Shown one piece after another: positions 1 to 6,081 of a DNA stretch of 6,606 bases. The notes beneath the pieces were generated by a model. That model made no database searches. It worked only from the letters and a program-made list of their open reading frames with translations, and was not told the origin of the DNA. Source of the DNA: Pseudomonadota bacterium (GTDB lineage: Bacteria > Bdellovibrionota > Bdellovibrionia > Bdellovibrionales > JAEYZS01). Made by a program: the position numbers and the translations under genes. The stretch's first letter is position 1; each line of letters begins with the position of its first letter. The stretch is taken from the NCBI GenBank assembly GCA_023427925.1, contig JAEYZS010000128.1, positions 1-6,606 of the forward strand, written 5' to 3'.

Positions 1-1
1 C

Positions 2-1000
2 AACAAAGACTGGTTAAATTACAAAAACGAAGGGACTCGTGAAACCGACACAATGCCGGGCTCAGCGGGATCTTCTTGGTACTTCCTACGTTATACAGAT
101 CCAACTAACGACAATGAAGCTTTCAGCTTTGAAGCTCAAGATTATTGGATGCCGGTTGACCTCTATCTCGGAGGAGCTGAGCACACCGTAGGTCATTTGC
201 TTTATTCAAGATTTTGGCAAAAGGTTCTTTTTGATGCGGGTCTTGTGACTCACGACGAGCCTTTTCATAAACTTGTTCACCAAGGGATGATCTTAGGGAC
301 TGACGGAGAAAAGATGTCAAAGTCTCGCGGCAACGTGATCAACCCAGACGATGTGACTCAAAAGCACGGGGCCGATGCACTGAGAATGTATCTCATGTTC
401 ATGGGACCGCTGGATCGAGACAAGCCTTGGCACGATACTGGGATTGAAGGGGTCAGAAGATTCTTGGATCGCGTATGGAGATTGGCTTGGGATGAGCAAA
501 ACAACAAACCAATTTTCACAGATACCGAACCTTCTCTTGAAATCCAAAAGCATCTTCACAAGACAATTAAAAAAGTCAGTGAGGACATCGAGGGCCTTAA
601 TTTCAATACAGCGATCTCTCAAATGATGATTTTTGTTAATGAAATCTACAAAACAGACGAGCGACCAAGAAGTGCTCTCAAAACGTTATCCCAACTTTTG
701 ATGCCTTTTGCTCCTCACTTGTCTGAAGAGCTCTGGAGTCTTGCAGGTGGCGAAGGACTCGTCTCACTTGCGCCGTGGCCGACGTTTGATCCAAAGCTCG
801 TCGTGGACGATACAATCTCAATGGGCGTTCAAGTGAACGGAAAAACTCGTGGAAGTATTGACATCGCTCCAGATGCTTCAGAAGAGATTGCCGTTACTAA
901 AGCCAAGGAACTTGCTACGGTTCAGAACGCCTTAAATGGCCTCACGATCCGAAAAGTTATCTACAAAGTAGGCAAAATCCTAAATATCATTGCCAACTAA
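2..1000 (+). CDS. leuS: Leucyl-tRNA synthetase, C-terminal part (5' end outside window)
   Basis: Class I aminoacyl-tRNA synthetase that charges tRNA-Leu with leucine in the cytoplasm. The frame is already open at base 2, so the ATG at 53 is internal (it lies inside the ETDTMPGSAGSSWYFLRY block). About 332 residues are visible; bacterial LeuRS is usually 800-880, so the N-terminal Rossmann half, the HIGH motif and the CP1 editing domain lie upstream of the window. Visible parts in order: the end of the catalytic core with GGAEHTVGHLLYSRFW, the KMSKS loop (bases 311-325, GEKMSKSRGNV) that stabilises the adenylate transition state, an anticodon-binding helical bundle (RRFLDRVWRL through MPFAPHLSEELW), and the C-terminal tRNA-binding domain with the typical VQVNGKTRG strand. 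The TAA stop is at 998-1000. No gene follows in the same transcript before the hairpin at 1004. The identification is secure; only the 5' extent is unknown. Confidence 0.97.
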   Translation, partial: NKDWLNYKNEGTRETDTMPGSAGSSWYFLRYTDPTNDNEAFSFEAQDYWMPVDLYLGGAEHTVGHLLYSRFWQKVLFDAGLVTHDEPFHKLVHQGMILGTDGEKMSKSRGNVINPDDVTQKHGADALRMYLMFMGPLDRDKPWHDTGIEGVRRFLDRVWRLAWDEQNNKPIFTDTEPSLEIQKHLHKTIKKVSEDIEGLNFNTAISQMMIFVNEIYKTDERPRSALKTLSQLLMPFAPHLSEELWSLAGGEGLVSLAPWPTFDPKLVVDDTISMGVQVNGKTRGSIDIAPDASEEIAVTKAKELATVQNALNGLTIRKVIYKVGKILNIIAN

Positions 1001-1003
1001 CAC

Positions 1004-1032
1004 CGAGCACTCCAGGCATTTTGGAGGGCTCG
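1004..1032 (+). terminator. Hairpin directly after leuS, probable terminator
   Basis: An 11-base inverted repeat, CGAGCACTCCA paired with TGGAGGGCTCG (one A/G mismatch) around a 7-base loop, begins 3 bases after the leuS stop. The GC-rich stem and its position fit a transcription terminator. The tract that follows (AATTTCTATG) is only weakly T-rich, so intrinsic termination may be inefficient or the hairpin may mainly protect the 3' end of the mRNA. Confidence 0.5.
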
Positions 1033-1052
1033 AATTTCTATGTGGAGATTTT

Positions 1053-1084
1053 TAAAAAATTAAAGAAAGACTCTTAATTTTTTA
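1053..1084. repeat. AT-only inverted repeat (11-bp stem) between leuS and speA
   Basis: AAAAAATTAA (1054-1063) is followed after 10 bases by its exact complement TTAATTTTTT (1074-1083), and one flanking T/A pair extends the stem to 11. It could act as a second, U-tract-containing terminator element behind the leuS hairpin, or as an AT-rich upstream (UP-like) element for the speA promoter that starts just after it. The sequence does not decide between these. Confidence 0.35.
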
Positions 1085-1112
1085 TTGCAATACCCGCAAA
1101 AAATGCTATTCA
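1085..1112 (+). promoter_or_regulatory. Possible sigma-70-type promoter of speA
   Basis: TTGCAA (1085-1090; matches TTGACA at four of six positions) is separated by 16 bases from TATTCA (1107-1112). TATTCA is preceded by TGC, giving an extended -10 arrangement. The -10 match is poor (three of six), so this is a candidate only. If real, transcription would start within the inverted repeat at 1116-1133, leaving a leader of about 65-70 bases before the speA start codon. Confidence 0.3.
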
Positions 1113-1115
1113 TTC

Positions 1116-1133
1116 CACAATTCTTGAATTGTG
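1116..1133. promoter_or_regulatory. Perfect 8-bp inverted repeat, candidate operator for speA
   Basis: CACAATTC and GAATTGTG are exact complements separated by TT. The symmetry, short spacer and position just downstream of a possible -10 element fit a binding site for a dimeric helix-turn-helix regulator. As RNA, a 2-base loop is too tight for the full stem, which makes a DNA operator more plausible than a hairpin. No regulator can be named from the sequence. Confidence 0.35.
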
Positions 1134-1137
1134 CGTC

Positions 1138-1152
1138 ATGATCATTGTGATC
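1138..1152. repeat. Small nested palindromes upstream of speA
   Basis: ATGATCAT (1138-1145) is a perfect 8-base palindrome. It overlaps GATCA-TTG-TGATC (1140-1152), a 5-bp inverted repeat with a 3-base spacer. They lie 5 bases downstream of the 8-bp inverted repeat at 1116-1133. They may be part of the same regulatory region, but repeats this short also occur by chance. Confidence 0.2.
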
Positions 1153-1175
1153 CACCTTTTTGAGAAAATGTTTTT

Positions 1176-1181
1176 AGGGGG
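1176..1181 (+). promoter_or_regulatory. Shine-Dalgarno sequence of speA
   Basis: AGGGGG lies only 3 bases before the ATG at 1185 but 9 bases before the in-frame ATG at 1191. A second purine block, GAGG (1187-1190), lies 9 bases before a third in-frame ATG at 1200. Spacing therefore argues for translation beginning at 1191 (or 1200) rather than at the most upstream ATG. Confidence 0.5.
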
Positions 1182-1184
1182 AAT

Positions 1185-3215
1185 ATGAGGATGGAAACAA
1201 TGCCTGGAAACCAAAATAACAACGGTCAGTCGAATCAATCAAATCAGCCAAACAATCCGAATGGCAATACTTCAAATAAAAAATATTTTGAAGGATTGAA
1301 TCTTCCTAACAACGAAGCGCAAACCAACCCTGAATGGGATGTCCATAAGAGTTCTGAGCTTTATGGTATTGAGGCATGGGGCGCAGGATATTTTACGATC
1401 AATAAAAAAGGTCATGTTTGCGTTACTCCGCGTGGGAAATTTGGTCCACAACTCGATATGATGCACCTTATGGAAGAATTGATGGAAAGAGGTATTCGAC
1501 CTCCTATTCTCGTTCGCTTCCCTGACATTATCAGATCTCGTATTGAGCTTCTTGCAAACTGCTTTGCTAAAGCCATCAGTGATTACGGATACAATGGTGA
1601 ATATAACGGCGTTTATCCTATTAAAGTAAACCAAGAAAAACACATTGTTGCAGAGATCGTAAAGCACGGTAAAAAAACAAAACTAGGTCTTGAGTGCGGA
1701 AGTAAGCCAGAGCTTTTAATTGCTCTTGCTATGCTTGATGATAACGACGGACTTTGTATCGCCAACGGCTTTAAAGACCGTGAGTACATCCAAACAGCAC
1801 TTCTTTCTCAAAAACTAGGAAGAGAAACAATCATTGTTGTTGATCGCTTCACAGAGCTTGATGAAATCATCAAATGCTCTCAAGAACTCAACATGAAACC
1901 TAAAATTGGCTTCCGAGTAAAATTAGATTCTCGAGGATTTGGTAAGTGGGTTGATTCAAGTGGCGCTAAATCTAAATTTGGACTCACAAGCCCTGAAATT
2001 GTCGAAGGTATTCAAAAACTCAAAGACCAGGGATTACTTGATTCCCTCGTACTTCTGCATTTCCATATCGGCTCACAGGTTTCAAACATTCAGGCTTTCA
2101 AAACAACTTTGAAAGAAGGAGTCAGATTCTATGCTGAGATCGTCGATATGGGCGCAAATCTTAAGTATGTCGACGTGGGCGGAGGCTTAGGCGTTGATTA
2201 CGATGGAACTGGTAGATCTGATAACTCTGTGAACTACAACGAACAAGAGTACGCAAACGATGTAGTTTATGCTCTAAAGGAAATCTGCGATCAAAAGAAT
2301 TTACCGCATCCAAACATTGTTACAGAATCAGGAAGATCTCTTGTTGCTCACCACTCGGTATTAATTTTTAACGTCCTTGGTGTAAACGAGTTAAACGACG
2401 AGAAGCATAGCTTTACACCGGCCGAGTCAGACCATGCTATCATCAAAGATCTTCATGATATTTACTTAAAGCTCAACAAAGATAACGTACAAGAGTGCTA
2501 TCACGATGTATTGCAACTTAAGAACGACTCCTTACAATTGTTCGCTTACGGTTACTTGAGCCTTGAACAACGTTCAAAAGCTGAGAGACTTATTTGGTCG
2601 ACAATGGCAAAGATGACAACAATTACGAGAGATAACGAGGATTATACTGAGATCTACTCAGCCCTTTCTCAAGAATTGTATGATACTTACTATTGCAACT
2701 TCTCCGTGTTCCAATCTGTTCCGGACTCGTGGGCTGTTGAACAACTTTTCCCAGTCATGCCGATTCATAGACTTGACGAAAAGCCTACGAAAAAAGCCGT
2801 ACTGGTAGATTTAACTTGTGACTCTGACGGCAAGATCGACAAGTTCGTTTCTAACAACGAAGTAAGTCACTCTCTCCCTGTTCATGGTTTTAACAAAGAT
2901 GAGCCTTATTATATGTGCGCATTCTTGCTGGGAGCTTATCAGGAGATCCTTGGTGATCTACACAATTTGTTCGGCGACACAGATTCTGTTCAGATCAACA
3001 TCAATGAAACTGGATATACGCTTGAACACTTTGAAGAAGGTGACACTGTTACAGACGTGTTAAACTACGTTGAGTACAATAGAGGCGAGCTTTTAAGCAA
3101 GATGAGAAGCTCGATTGAGCGCGCAATTCAAACTAAGAACCTTTCTCGTGCAGACGCAAGACTACTTATGGCGAACTACGAAGAAGGAATTTCTGGTTAC
3201 ACCTATTTAGAATAG
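1185..3215 (+). CDS. speA: Biosynthetic arginine decarboxylase (PLP-dependent, SpeA type)
   Basis: Converts L-arginine to agmatine and CO2, the first step of the agmatine route to putrescine and spermidine. It has the alanine-racemase-like fold III architecture: a TIM barrel followed by a beta domain. Counting from the ATG at 1185, GVYPIKVNQ contains the PLP-binding Lys147, LHFHIGSQ is at 291-298, the phosphate-binding loop VGGGLGVDYDG is at 331-341 and ESGR is at 381-384. CDSDG at 545-549 carries Cys545, the substrate-site cysteine of this family, and GAYQEILGDLHNLFGD is at 583-598. The length of 676 is close to the roughly 630-660 usual for the family; the excess is an Asn/Gln/Ser-rich tail at residues 9-31 ahead of the conserved start of the fold (W51 onward). 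Start sites at 1185, 1191 and 1200 are all in frame; ribosome-site spacing favours 1191. The gene appears monocistronic, with no speB (agmatinase) or other polyamine gene beside it in the window. Confidence 0.96.
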   Translation: MRMETMPGNQNNNGQSNQSNQPNNPNGNTSNKKYFEGLNLPNNEAQTNPEWDVHKSSELYGIEAWGAGYFTINKKGHVCVTPRGKFGPQLDMMHLMEELMERGIRPPILVRFPDIIRSRIELLANCFAKAISDYGYNGEYNGVYPIKVNQEKHIVAEIVKHGKKTKLGLECGSKPELLIALAMLDDNDGLCIANGFKDREYIQTALLSQKLGRETIIVVDRFTELDEIIKCSQELNMKPKIGFRVKLDSRGFGKWVDSSGAKSKFGLTSPEIVEGIQKLKDQGLLDSLVLLHFHIGSQVSNIQAFKTTLKEGVRFYAEIVDMGANLKYVDVGGGLGVDYDGTGRSDNSVNYNEQEYANDVVYALKEICDQKNLPHPNIVTESGRSLVAHHSVLIFNVLGVNELNDEKHSFTPAESDHAIIKDLHDIYLKLNKDNVQECYHDVLQLKNDSLQLFAYGYLSLEQRSKAERLIWSTMAKMTTITRDNEDYTEIYSALSQELYDTYYCNFSVFQSVPDSWAVEQLFPVMPIHRLDEKPTKKAVLVDLTCDSDGKIDKFVSNNEVSHSLPVHGFNKDEPYYMCAFLLGAYQEILGDLHNLFGDTDSVQININETGYTLEHFEEGDTVTDVLNYVEYNRGELLSKMRSSIERAIQTKNLSRADARLLMANYEEGISGYTYLE

Positions 3216-3220
3216 TGACT

Positions 3221-3242
3221 GTGGCTGCTTAAAGACAGCCAC
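3221..3242. terminator. Hairpin in the convergent gap after speA, possible bidirectional terminator
   Basis: GTGGCTG (3221-3227) and CAGCCAC (3236-3242) form a perfect 7-bp GC-rich stem with an 8-base loop. They sit between the speA stop (3215) and the stop of the opposing gene (3255). The position fits a terminator shared by two converging genes. No T-tract follows on either strand, so it is not a canonical intrinsic terminator. Confidence 0.45.
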
Positions 3243-3254
3243 TCGCTGAATAAC

Positions 3255-3710
3255 TTAAAGATTATCGTAATCCGGCCATCCCGGAGCATTCGTAATTGAA
3301 ACTAAAAACGGGATATTGTTCAAAGATCTCTGAACCCTATTTCTTTTCTTTGAAAAAGAAATGACTTCGACAGAGTATGCCGAGTTTATGGAAACTGTAA
3401 CCGTCTTATTTAAGTTAACTTTCACAAGGCGAGAATTCGTCAGCTTAAGGTTTAAATCTACAATATTTCTATCCACACTAAAAGAAAGTATCACAGGCGA
3501 TAGCTCTCTTGGAGTCTTAAGTAAAAGTTCGCTGGAGGCACAATCATAATATATTTCACTTGTACCTAAAATTGCCGAAGCGAATTTCAAAATACTGACC
3601 ACTGGTCGTTTCTTACAGTGAGCAGAAACCACATCTGATTTATCTTCACCGAGCTTGGCTGCAAAAGCAGAGTTAGACAAAAATATAAAAAGAACTAAGA
3701 TAACTCTCAT
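3255..3710 (-). CDS. Small exported protein of unknown function
   Basis: I do not recognise the family. The 151-residue product begins with a short basic residue and a hydrophobic stretch (MRVILVLFIFLSNSAFA), then AK: a clear Sec signal peptide with predicted signal-peptidase I cleavage after Ala17. No lipobox cysteine is present, so a soluble periplasmic or secreted protein of about 134 residues is expected. The mature part has two cysteines (32 and 57) that could form a disulphide, then alternating hydrophobic/polar stretches (residues about 72-120, such as SPVILSFSVDR and KTVTVSINSAYSVEV) suggesting a beta-sandwich-like fold; this is inference. The tail is rich in Asn, Pro and Asp. The ATG at 3708-3710 has a good ribosome site, AAGAGGGG, with 4 bases between the last G and the ATG. 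The gene stands alone, convergent with speA, and the gap upstream of it contains an inverted repeat. Confidence 0.75.
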   Translation of the reverse strand: MRVILVLFIFLSNSAFAAKLGEDKSDVVSAHCKKRPVVSILKFASAILGTSEIYYDCASSELLLKTPRELSPVILSFSVDRNIVDLNLKLTNSRLVKVNLNKTVTVSINSAYSVEVISFSKKRNRVQRSLNNIPFLVSITNAPGWPDYDNL

Positions 3711-3783
3711 GGAACCCCTCTTTTTAAAAAATGTTTTAAAAATGTACCCTATACGAAGACTTTAAAATTATCCACTCTAAGAT

Positions 3784-3802
3784 GGTTACAAATTTTGTAG
3801 CC
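3784..3802. promoter_or_regulatory. 19-base inverted repeat upstream of the exported-protein gene
   Basis: GGTTACAAA and TTTGTAGCC are complementary at all but one position (T/G) around a single central T. It lies about 75 bases upstream of the start codon at 3710 (- strand gene) and ends at the edge of the start-less coding remnant at 3801. A role as an operator for the exported-protein gene is possible. No convincing -35/-10 pair was found beside it. Confidence 0.3.
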
Positions 3803-3998
3803 ACTCAACTCCAATAAATTCGACTTAAAACCTCTACGGCATAACGTTTTTACCAACCTGCAGGCAGAATCTGCTCCACAAGGAGAGAATGCCTATTTGG
3901 TTAAGCTAGGTTCTAACGGCGAAAATCTGAATCCTGTAAGGTATTCTGTTGTTTGTGAAGAGAACACTTGTCTTATTGATGAATTAATTCTTCGTTAA
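3801..3998 (+). pseudogene. Start-less coding-like tail, probable 3' remnant of a decayed gene
   Basis: A + strand frame of 65 codons stays open from just after a TAG (3798-3800) to a TAA at 3996-3998, with no ATG or GTG start in it. Its last 50 or so codons look like real coding sequence: many G-first codons, mixed polar and hydrophobic residues and no low complexity, for example ESAPQGENAYLVKL and NPVRYSVVCEENTCLIDELI. Two cysteines (CEENTC) hint at an exported protein, but no family is recognised. Upstream, the same frame continues past the TAG to about 3714 without looking coding, so the 5' part seems lost or scrambled rather than broken by a single point change. A TTG at 3897, 11 bases after AAGGAG (3880-3885), could start a 33-residue peptide, but that is less likely. 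The tail ends 6 bases from the yejE stop, in convergent orientation. Confidence 0.4.
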
Positions 3999-4004
3999 GA
4001 TTAC

Positions 4005-5024
4005 TTACGCTTTAGGAGAGAAGGCCTCACGTAAGCCCTCTCCAATCATATTTAATAGAACCAGAATCACCAACATTGCTGACGCCGGATAAACGGCAAG
4101 CCACCAAGCAGTTGTGAAATGCTTTTCGGCCTGTGATAACAGCTCTCCCCAACTCGGAGTTGGTGGCGGGAGGCCAAAACCTAAAAATTCAAGCGACGCT
4201 AATCCCACGATATATCCCGAAATCACAAATGGAGTAAACGTTAGCACTGGGCCCAAAGCGTTTGGTAAAATATGCCTTAAGATCACTCGCAAGTGCCCGC
4301 TTCCCATAGCTCGCGCTGATTCAACAAACTCTCTTTTTCTATATTTTAGAAATTCAGCACGGACATAATAGCTAATAAAGATCCAACCAAAGATAGAAGA
4401 GATCAAAACGAGCAATTCCATGCTCGCTGAGAAGATCGAAACCAAAATAATCAACAGGAAAAATTGTGGAACAGTGCTAAGAACTTCGACGATTCTTTGA
4501 GTGATCAAATCGAACTTGCCACCTAGATATCCCATTACACCGCCAATAAAAATTCCCGATGAAAATGAAAAGAACCAAACAAGCATTGCAAAAGTAATGG
4601 AATATCTAAATCCATAGATTAAGCGCGACAAAACATCTCTGCCTCGATCGTCAGTCCCTAACCAATTCGATGAACTCGGTTCCCCCGGGTAGACATCCAC
4701 ATCCTTATTGGACTCATAAGGATTCCAACGGATCATAGGCCAAATCGCCCAATCTTCTTCCTGCAGCAATAAGAGTTTGTAATTCATTACTAGAATATCG
4801 TCATATCCAAATACGGTAGGATGATGCTGTTTAAGGACAGGAAAATAAATACTCCCCTTATAACTCAGGACAAGAGGTTTATCATTGGACCAGATTTCAG
4901 CGGTAATACTGATAAATAGTATGAATAGAAAAATGACTGTAGCCACAACGTTACGCTTGCTCTTTTTAAAAGTGCGATAGCGCTTTAGTGTAAGTTCATT
5001 TTTGATCAAATACTTTTCTATCAT
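4005..5024 (-). CDS. yejE: Peptide ABC importer permease, YejE type
   Basis: Inner-membrane permease subunit, the partner of YejB in an oligopeptide (YejABEF-like, microcin C-importing) ABC transporter of the DppC/OppC family. The 339 residues match the usual length of about 340. Visible parts: a basic cytoplasmic N-terminus, TM1 at about 26-43, then the long periplasmic segment typical of YejE, with AEIWSNDKPLVLSYKGSIYFPVLK (residues 42-65) and NWLGTDDRGRDVLSRLIYG just before the core. Further membrane segments are at about 140-168, 187-220, 257-283 and 306-328. The EAA coupling loop that docks onto the ATPase is at 232-256 (FVESARAMGSGHLRVILRH). The ATG at 5022-5024 has only a weak ribosome site (AAGAG). 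It follows yejB by 37 bases on the same strand, and no terminator-like structure is seen in between. It is the last gene of the visible operon; no ATPase gene follows. Confidence 0.92.
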   Translation of the reverse strand: MIEKYLIKNELTLKRYRTFKKSKRNVVATVIFLFILFISITAEIWSNDKPLVLSYKGSIYFPVLKQHHPTVFGYDDILVMNYKLLLLQEEDWAIWPMIRWNPYESNKDVDVYPGEPSSSNWLGTDDRGRDVLSRLIYGFRYSITFAMLVWFFSFSSGIFIGGVMGYLGGKFDLITQRIVEVLSTVPQFFLLIILVSIFSASMELLVLISSIFGWIFISYYVRAEFLKYRKREFVESARAMGSGHLRVILRHILPNALGPVLTFTPFVISGYIVGLASLEFLGFGLPPPTPSWGELLSQAEKHFTTAWWLAVYPASAMLVILVLLNMIGEGLREAFSPKA

Positions 5025-5061
5025 CTTTTACTCTTAAGCGTTCTTATATTCAAAACCACTC

Positions 5062-6072
5062 TTAATTAAAATCAATCCTTGGATCAATCAGCACATACAT
5101 AATATCACTGATGATATTTCCAATTAAAAACAAAATACTTTGTATAAAAACCAATCCCATTATGACATTGTAGTCGCGAGACATGGTTGAGCTAAAACTC
5201 AACATCCCAATTCCATCGAGCTGAAATATTTTTTCAATCAGCAAGCTTCCCGCAAAGAACACGCCGATAAATCCGCCGAATCCCGTAGCAATAGGAATCA
5301 TTGCATTCCTTAAAGCGTGTTTCATGATTACGGCGCGTCCATCAAGACCTTTTGCCTTAGCCGTTCGCACATAATCCTTTGATACTTCTTCTAGAAGCGA
5401 ATTTTTCATCAATAGAGTTAACGTTGTAAAGCTACCTATAACATAGCAAGTGAGCGGTAAAATAAAGTGATGTATTCTATCCCAAAGTTTTCCAAAGAAT
5501 GACAAGCTATCATAGTTGTCTGAGTAGAGATTTCCGATTGGGAAAATATCCAAGAAACTTCCACCTGCGAGATAAACAATCATCAAGATTGCGAGCATAA
5601 ATGGGGGAATCGAATACAAGATCAGTAGAATTAAACTTGAGATCCAGTCAAAATGAGTTCCATTTTTTACAGCTTTTGCGATTCCCAAAGGAATACTAAT
5701 CAAGTAAGCGAGAATAAAAGAAATCACGCCGAACTGGATTGAAACAGGAAATTTACTCACAATAACATCAATGACTGGCTCTTCGTACGTGAAGCTGTCG
5801 CCAAAATCGAGTGTAAAAATATTTTTTAACCAAATCAAATATCTTATGTGAAGTGGCTTATCAAAACCGTATTGAACCTTAAGAGCCTCGATGACCTCTT
5901 CACTCACGGCCGTTCGCTCGGCACCCGCCATTCCGCCAGCCATCTGGATCTGCTGAATCTTTTGCTCAATAGGTCCACCGGGAGCCAAATTGATGATAAC
6001 AAATACCAAAATGGTGATCCCGAAAAGAGTCGGAAGTATTAGAAGCAGTCTTCGCAATAAATACTTAAGCAT
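5062..6072 (-). CDS. yejB: Peptide ABC importer permease, YejB type
   Basis: Inner-membrane permease subunit of the same importer, DppB/OppB family. At 336 residues it is slightly shorter than E. coli YejB (about 364); the shortening is in the region after the first helix (residues 40-60), which is still rich in Gly and Ala. Diagnostic stretches are the N-terminal YLLRRLLLILPTLFGIT, INLAPGGPIEQ at 27-37, VQYGFDKPLHIRY at 66-78, LDFGDS at 88-93, KNSLLEEV with the EAA loop at 228-252, and the C-terminal ISDIMYVLIDPRIDF. Membrane segments lie at about 9-29, 112-134, 145-168, 202-222, 255-280 and 304-328. It starts at the ATG at 6070-6072, only 9 bases after the stop of the binding-protein gene, with a weak ribosome site (TAGG), so it is probably co-transcribed and translationally coupled with it. 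Confidence 0.94.
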   Translation of the reverse strand: MLKYLLRRLLLILPTLFGITILVFVIINLAPGGPIEQKIQQIQMAGGMAGAERTAVSEEVIEALKVQYGFDKPLHIRYLIWLKNIFTLDFGDSFTYEEPVIDVIVSKFPVSIQFGVISFILAYLISIPLGIAKAVKNGTHFDWISSLILLILYSIPPFMLAILMIVYLAGGSFLDIFPIGNLYSDNYDSLSFFGKLWDRIHHFILPLTCYVIGSFTTLTLLMKNSLLEEVSKDYVRTAKAKGLDGRAVIMKHALRNAMIPIATGFGGFIGVFFAGSLLIEKIFQLDGIGMLSFSSTMSRDYNVIMGLVFIQSILFLIGNIISDIMYVLIDPRIDFN

Positions 6073-6081
6073 GAATACCTA

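Noticed and set aside
123..622. Minus-strand and alternate-frame open frames inside leuS (123-320, 317-622, and + 444-626)
   Set aside because: They overlap the unmistakable LeuRS catalytic and anticodon-binding coding sequence and show no protein-like features of their own.
1272..1667. 131-codon minus-strand frame inside the start of speA
   Set aside because: It lies opposite the conserved N-terminal part of SpeA including the PLP-lysine motif. Its composition is that of an antisense shadow, and no ribosome site was evident.
3361..3549. 62-codon plus-strand frame opposite the exported-protein gene
   Set aside because: The minus-strand gene has a signal peptide and a good ribosome site; the opposite frame has neither.
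3880..3909. AAGGAG followed by ATG at 3889 suggesting a translation start
   Set aside because: The frame ends after six codons (MPIWLS) and lies in a different frame from the coding-like tail.
3981..3990. GAATTAATTC, a 10-base perfect palindrome near the yejE stop, as an operon terminator
   Set aside because: It is AT-only, has no loop and no following T-tract on either strand; it is likely chance within the coding-like tail.
4114..6042. Plus-strand frames opposite yejE (4114-4368) and yejB (5848-6042)
   Set aside because: They are antisense to strongly conserved permease sequence.
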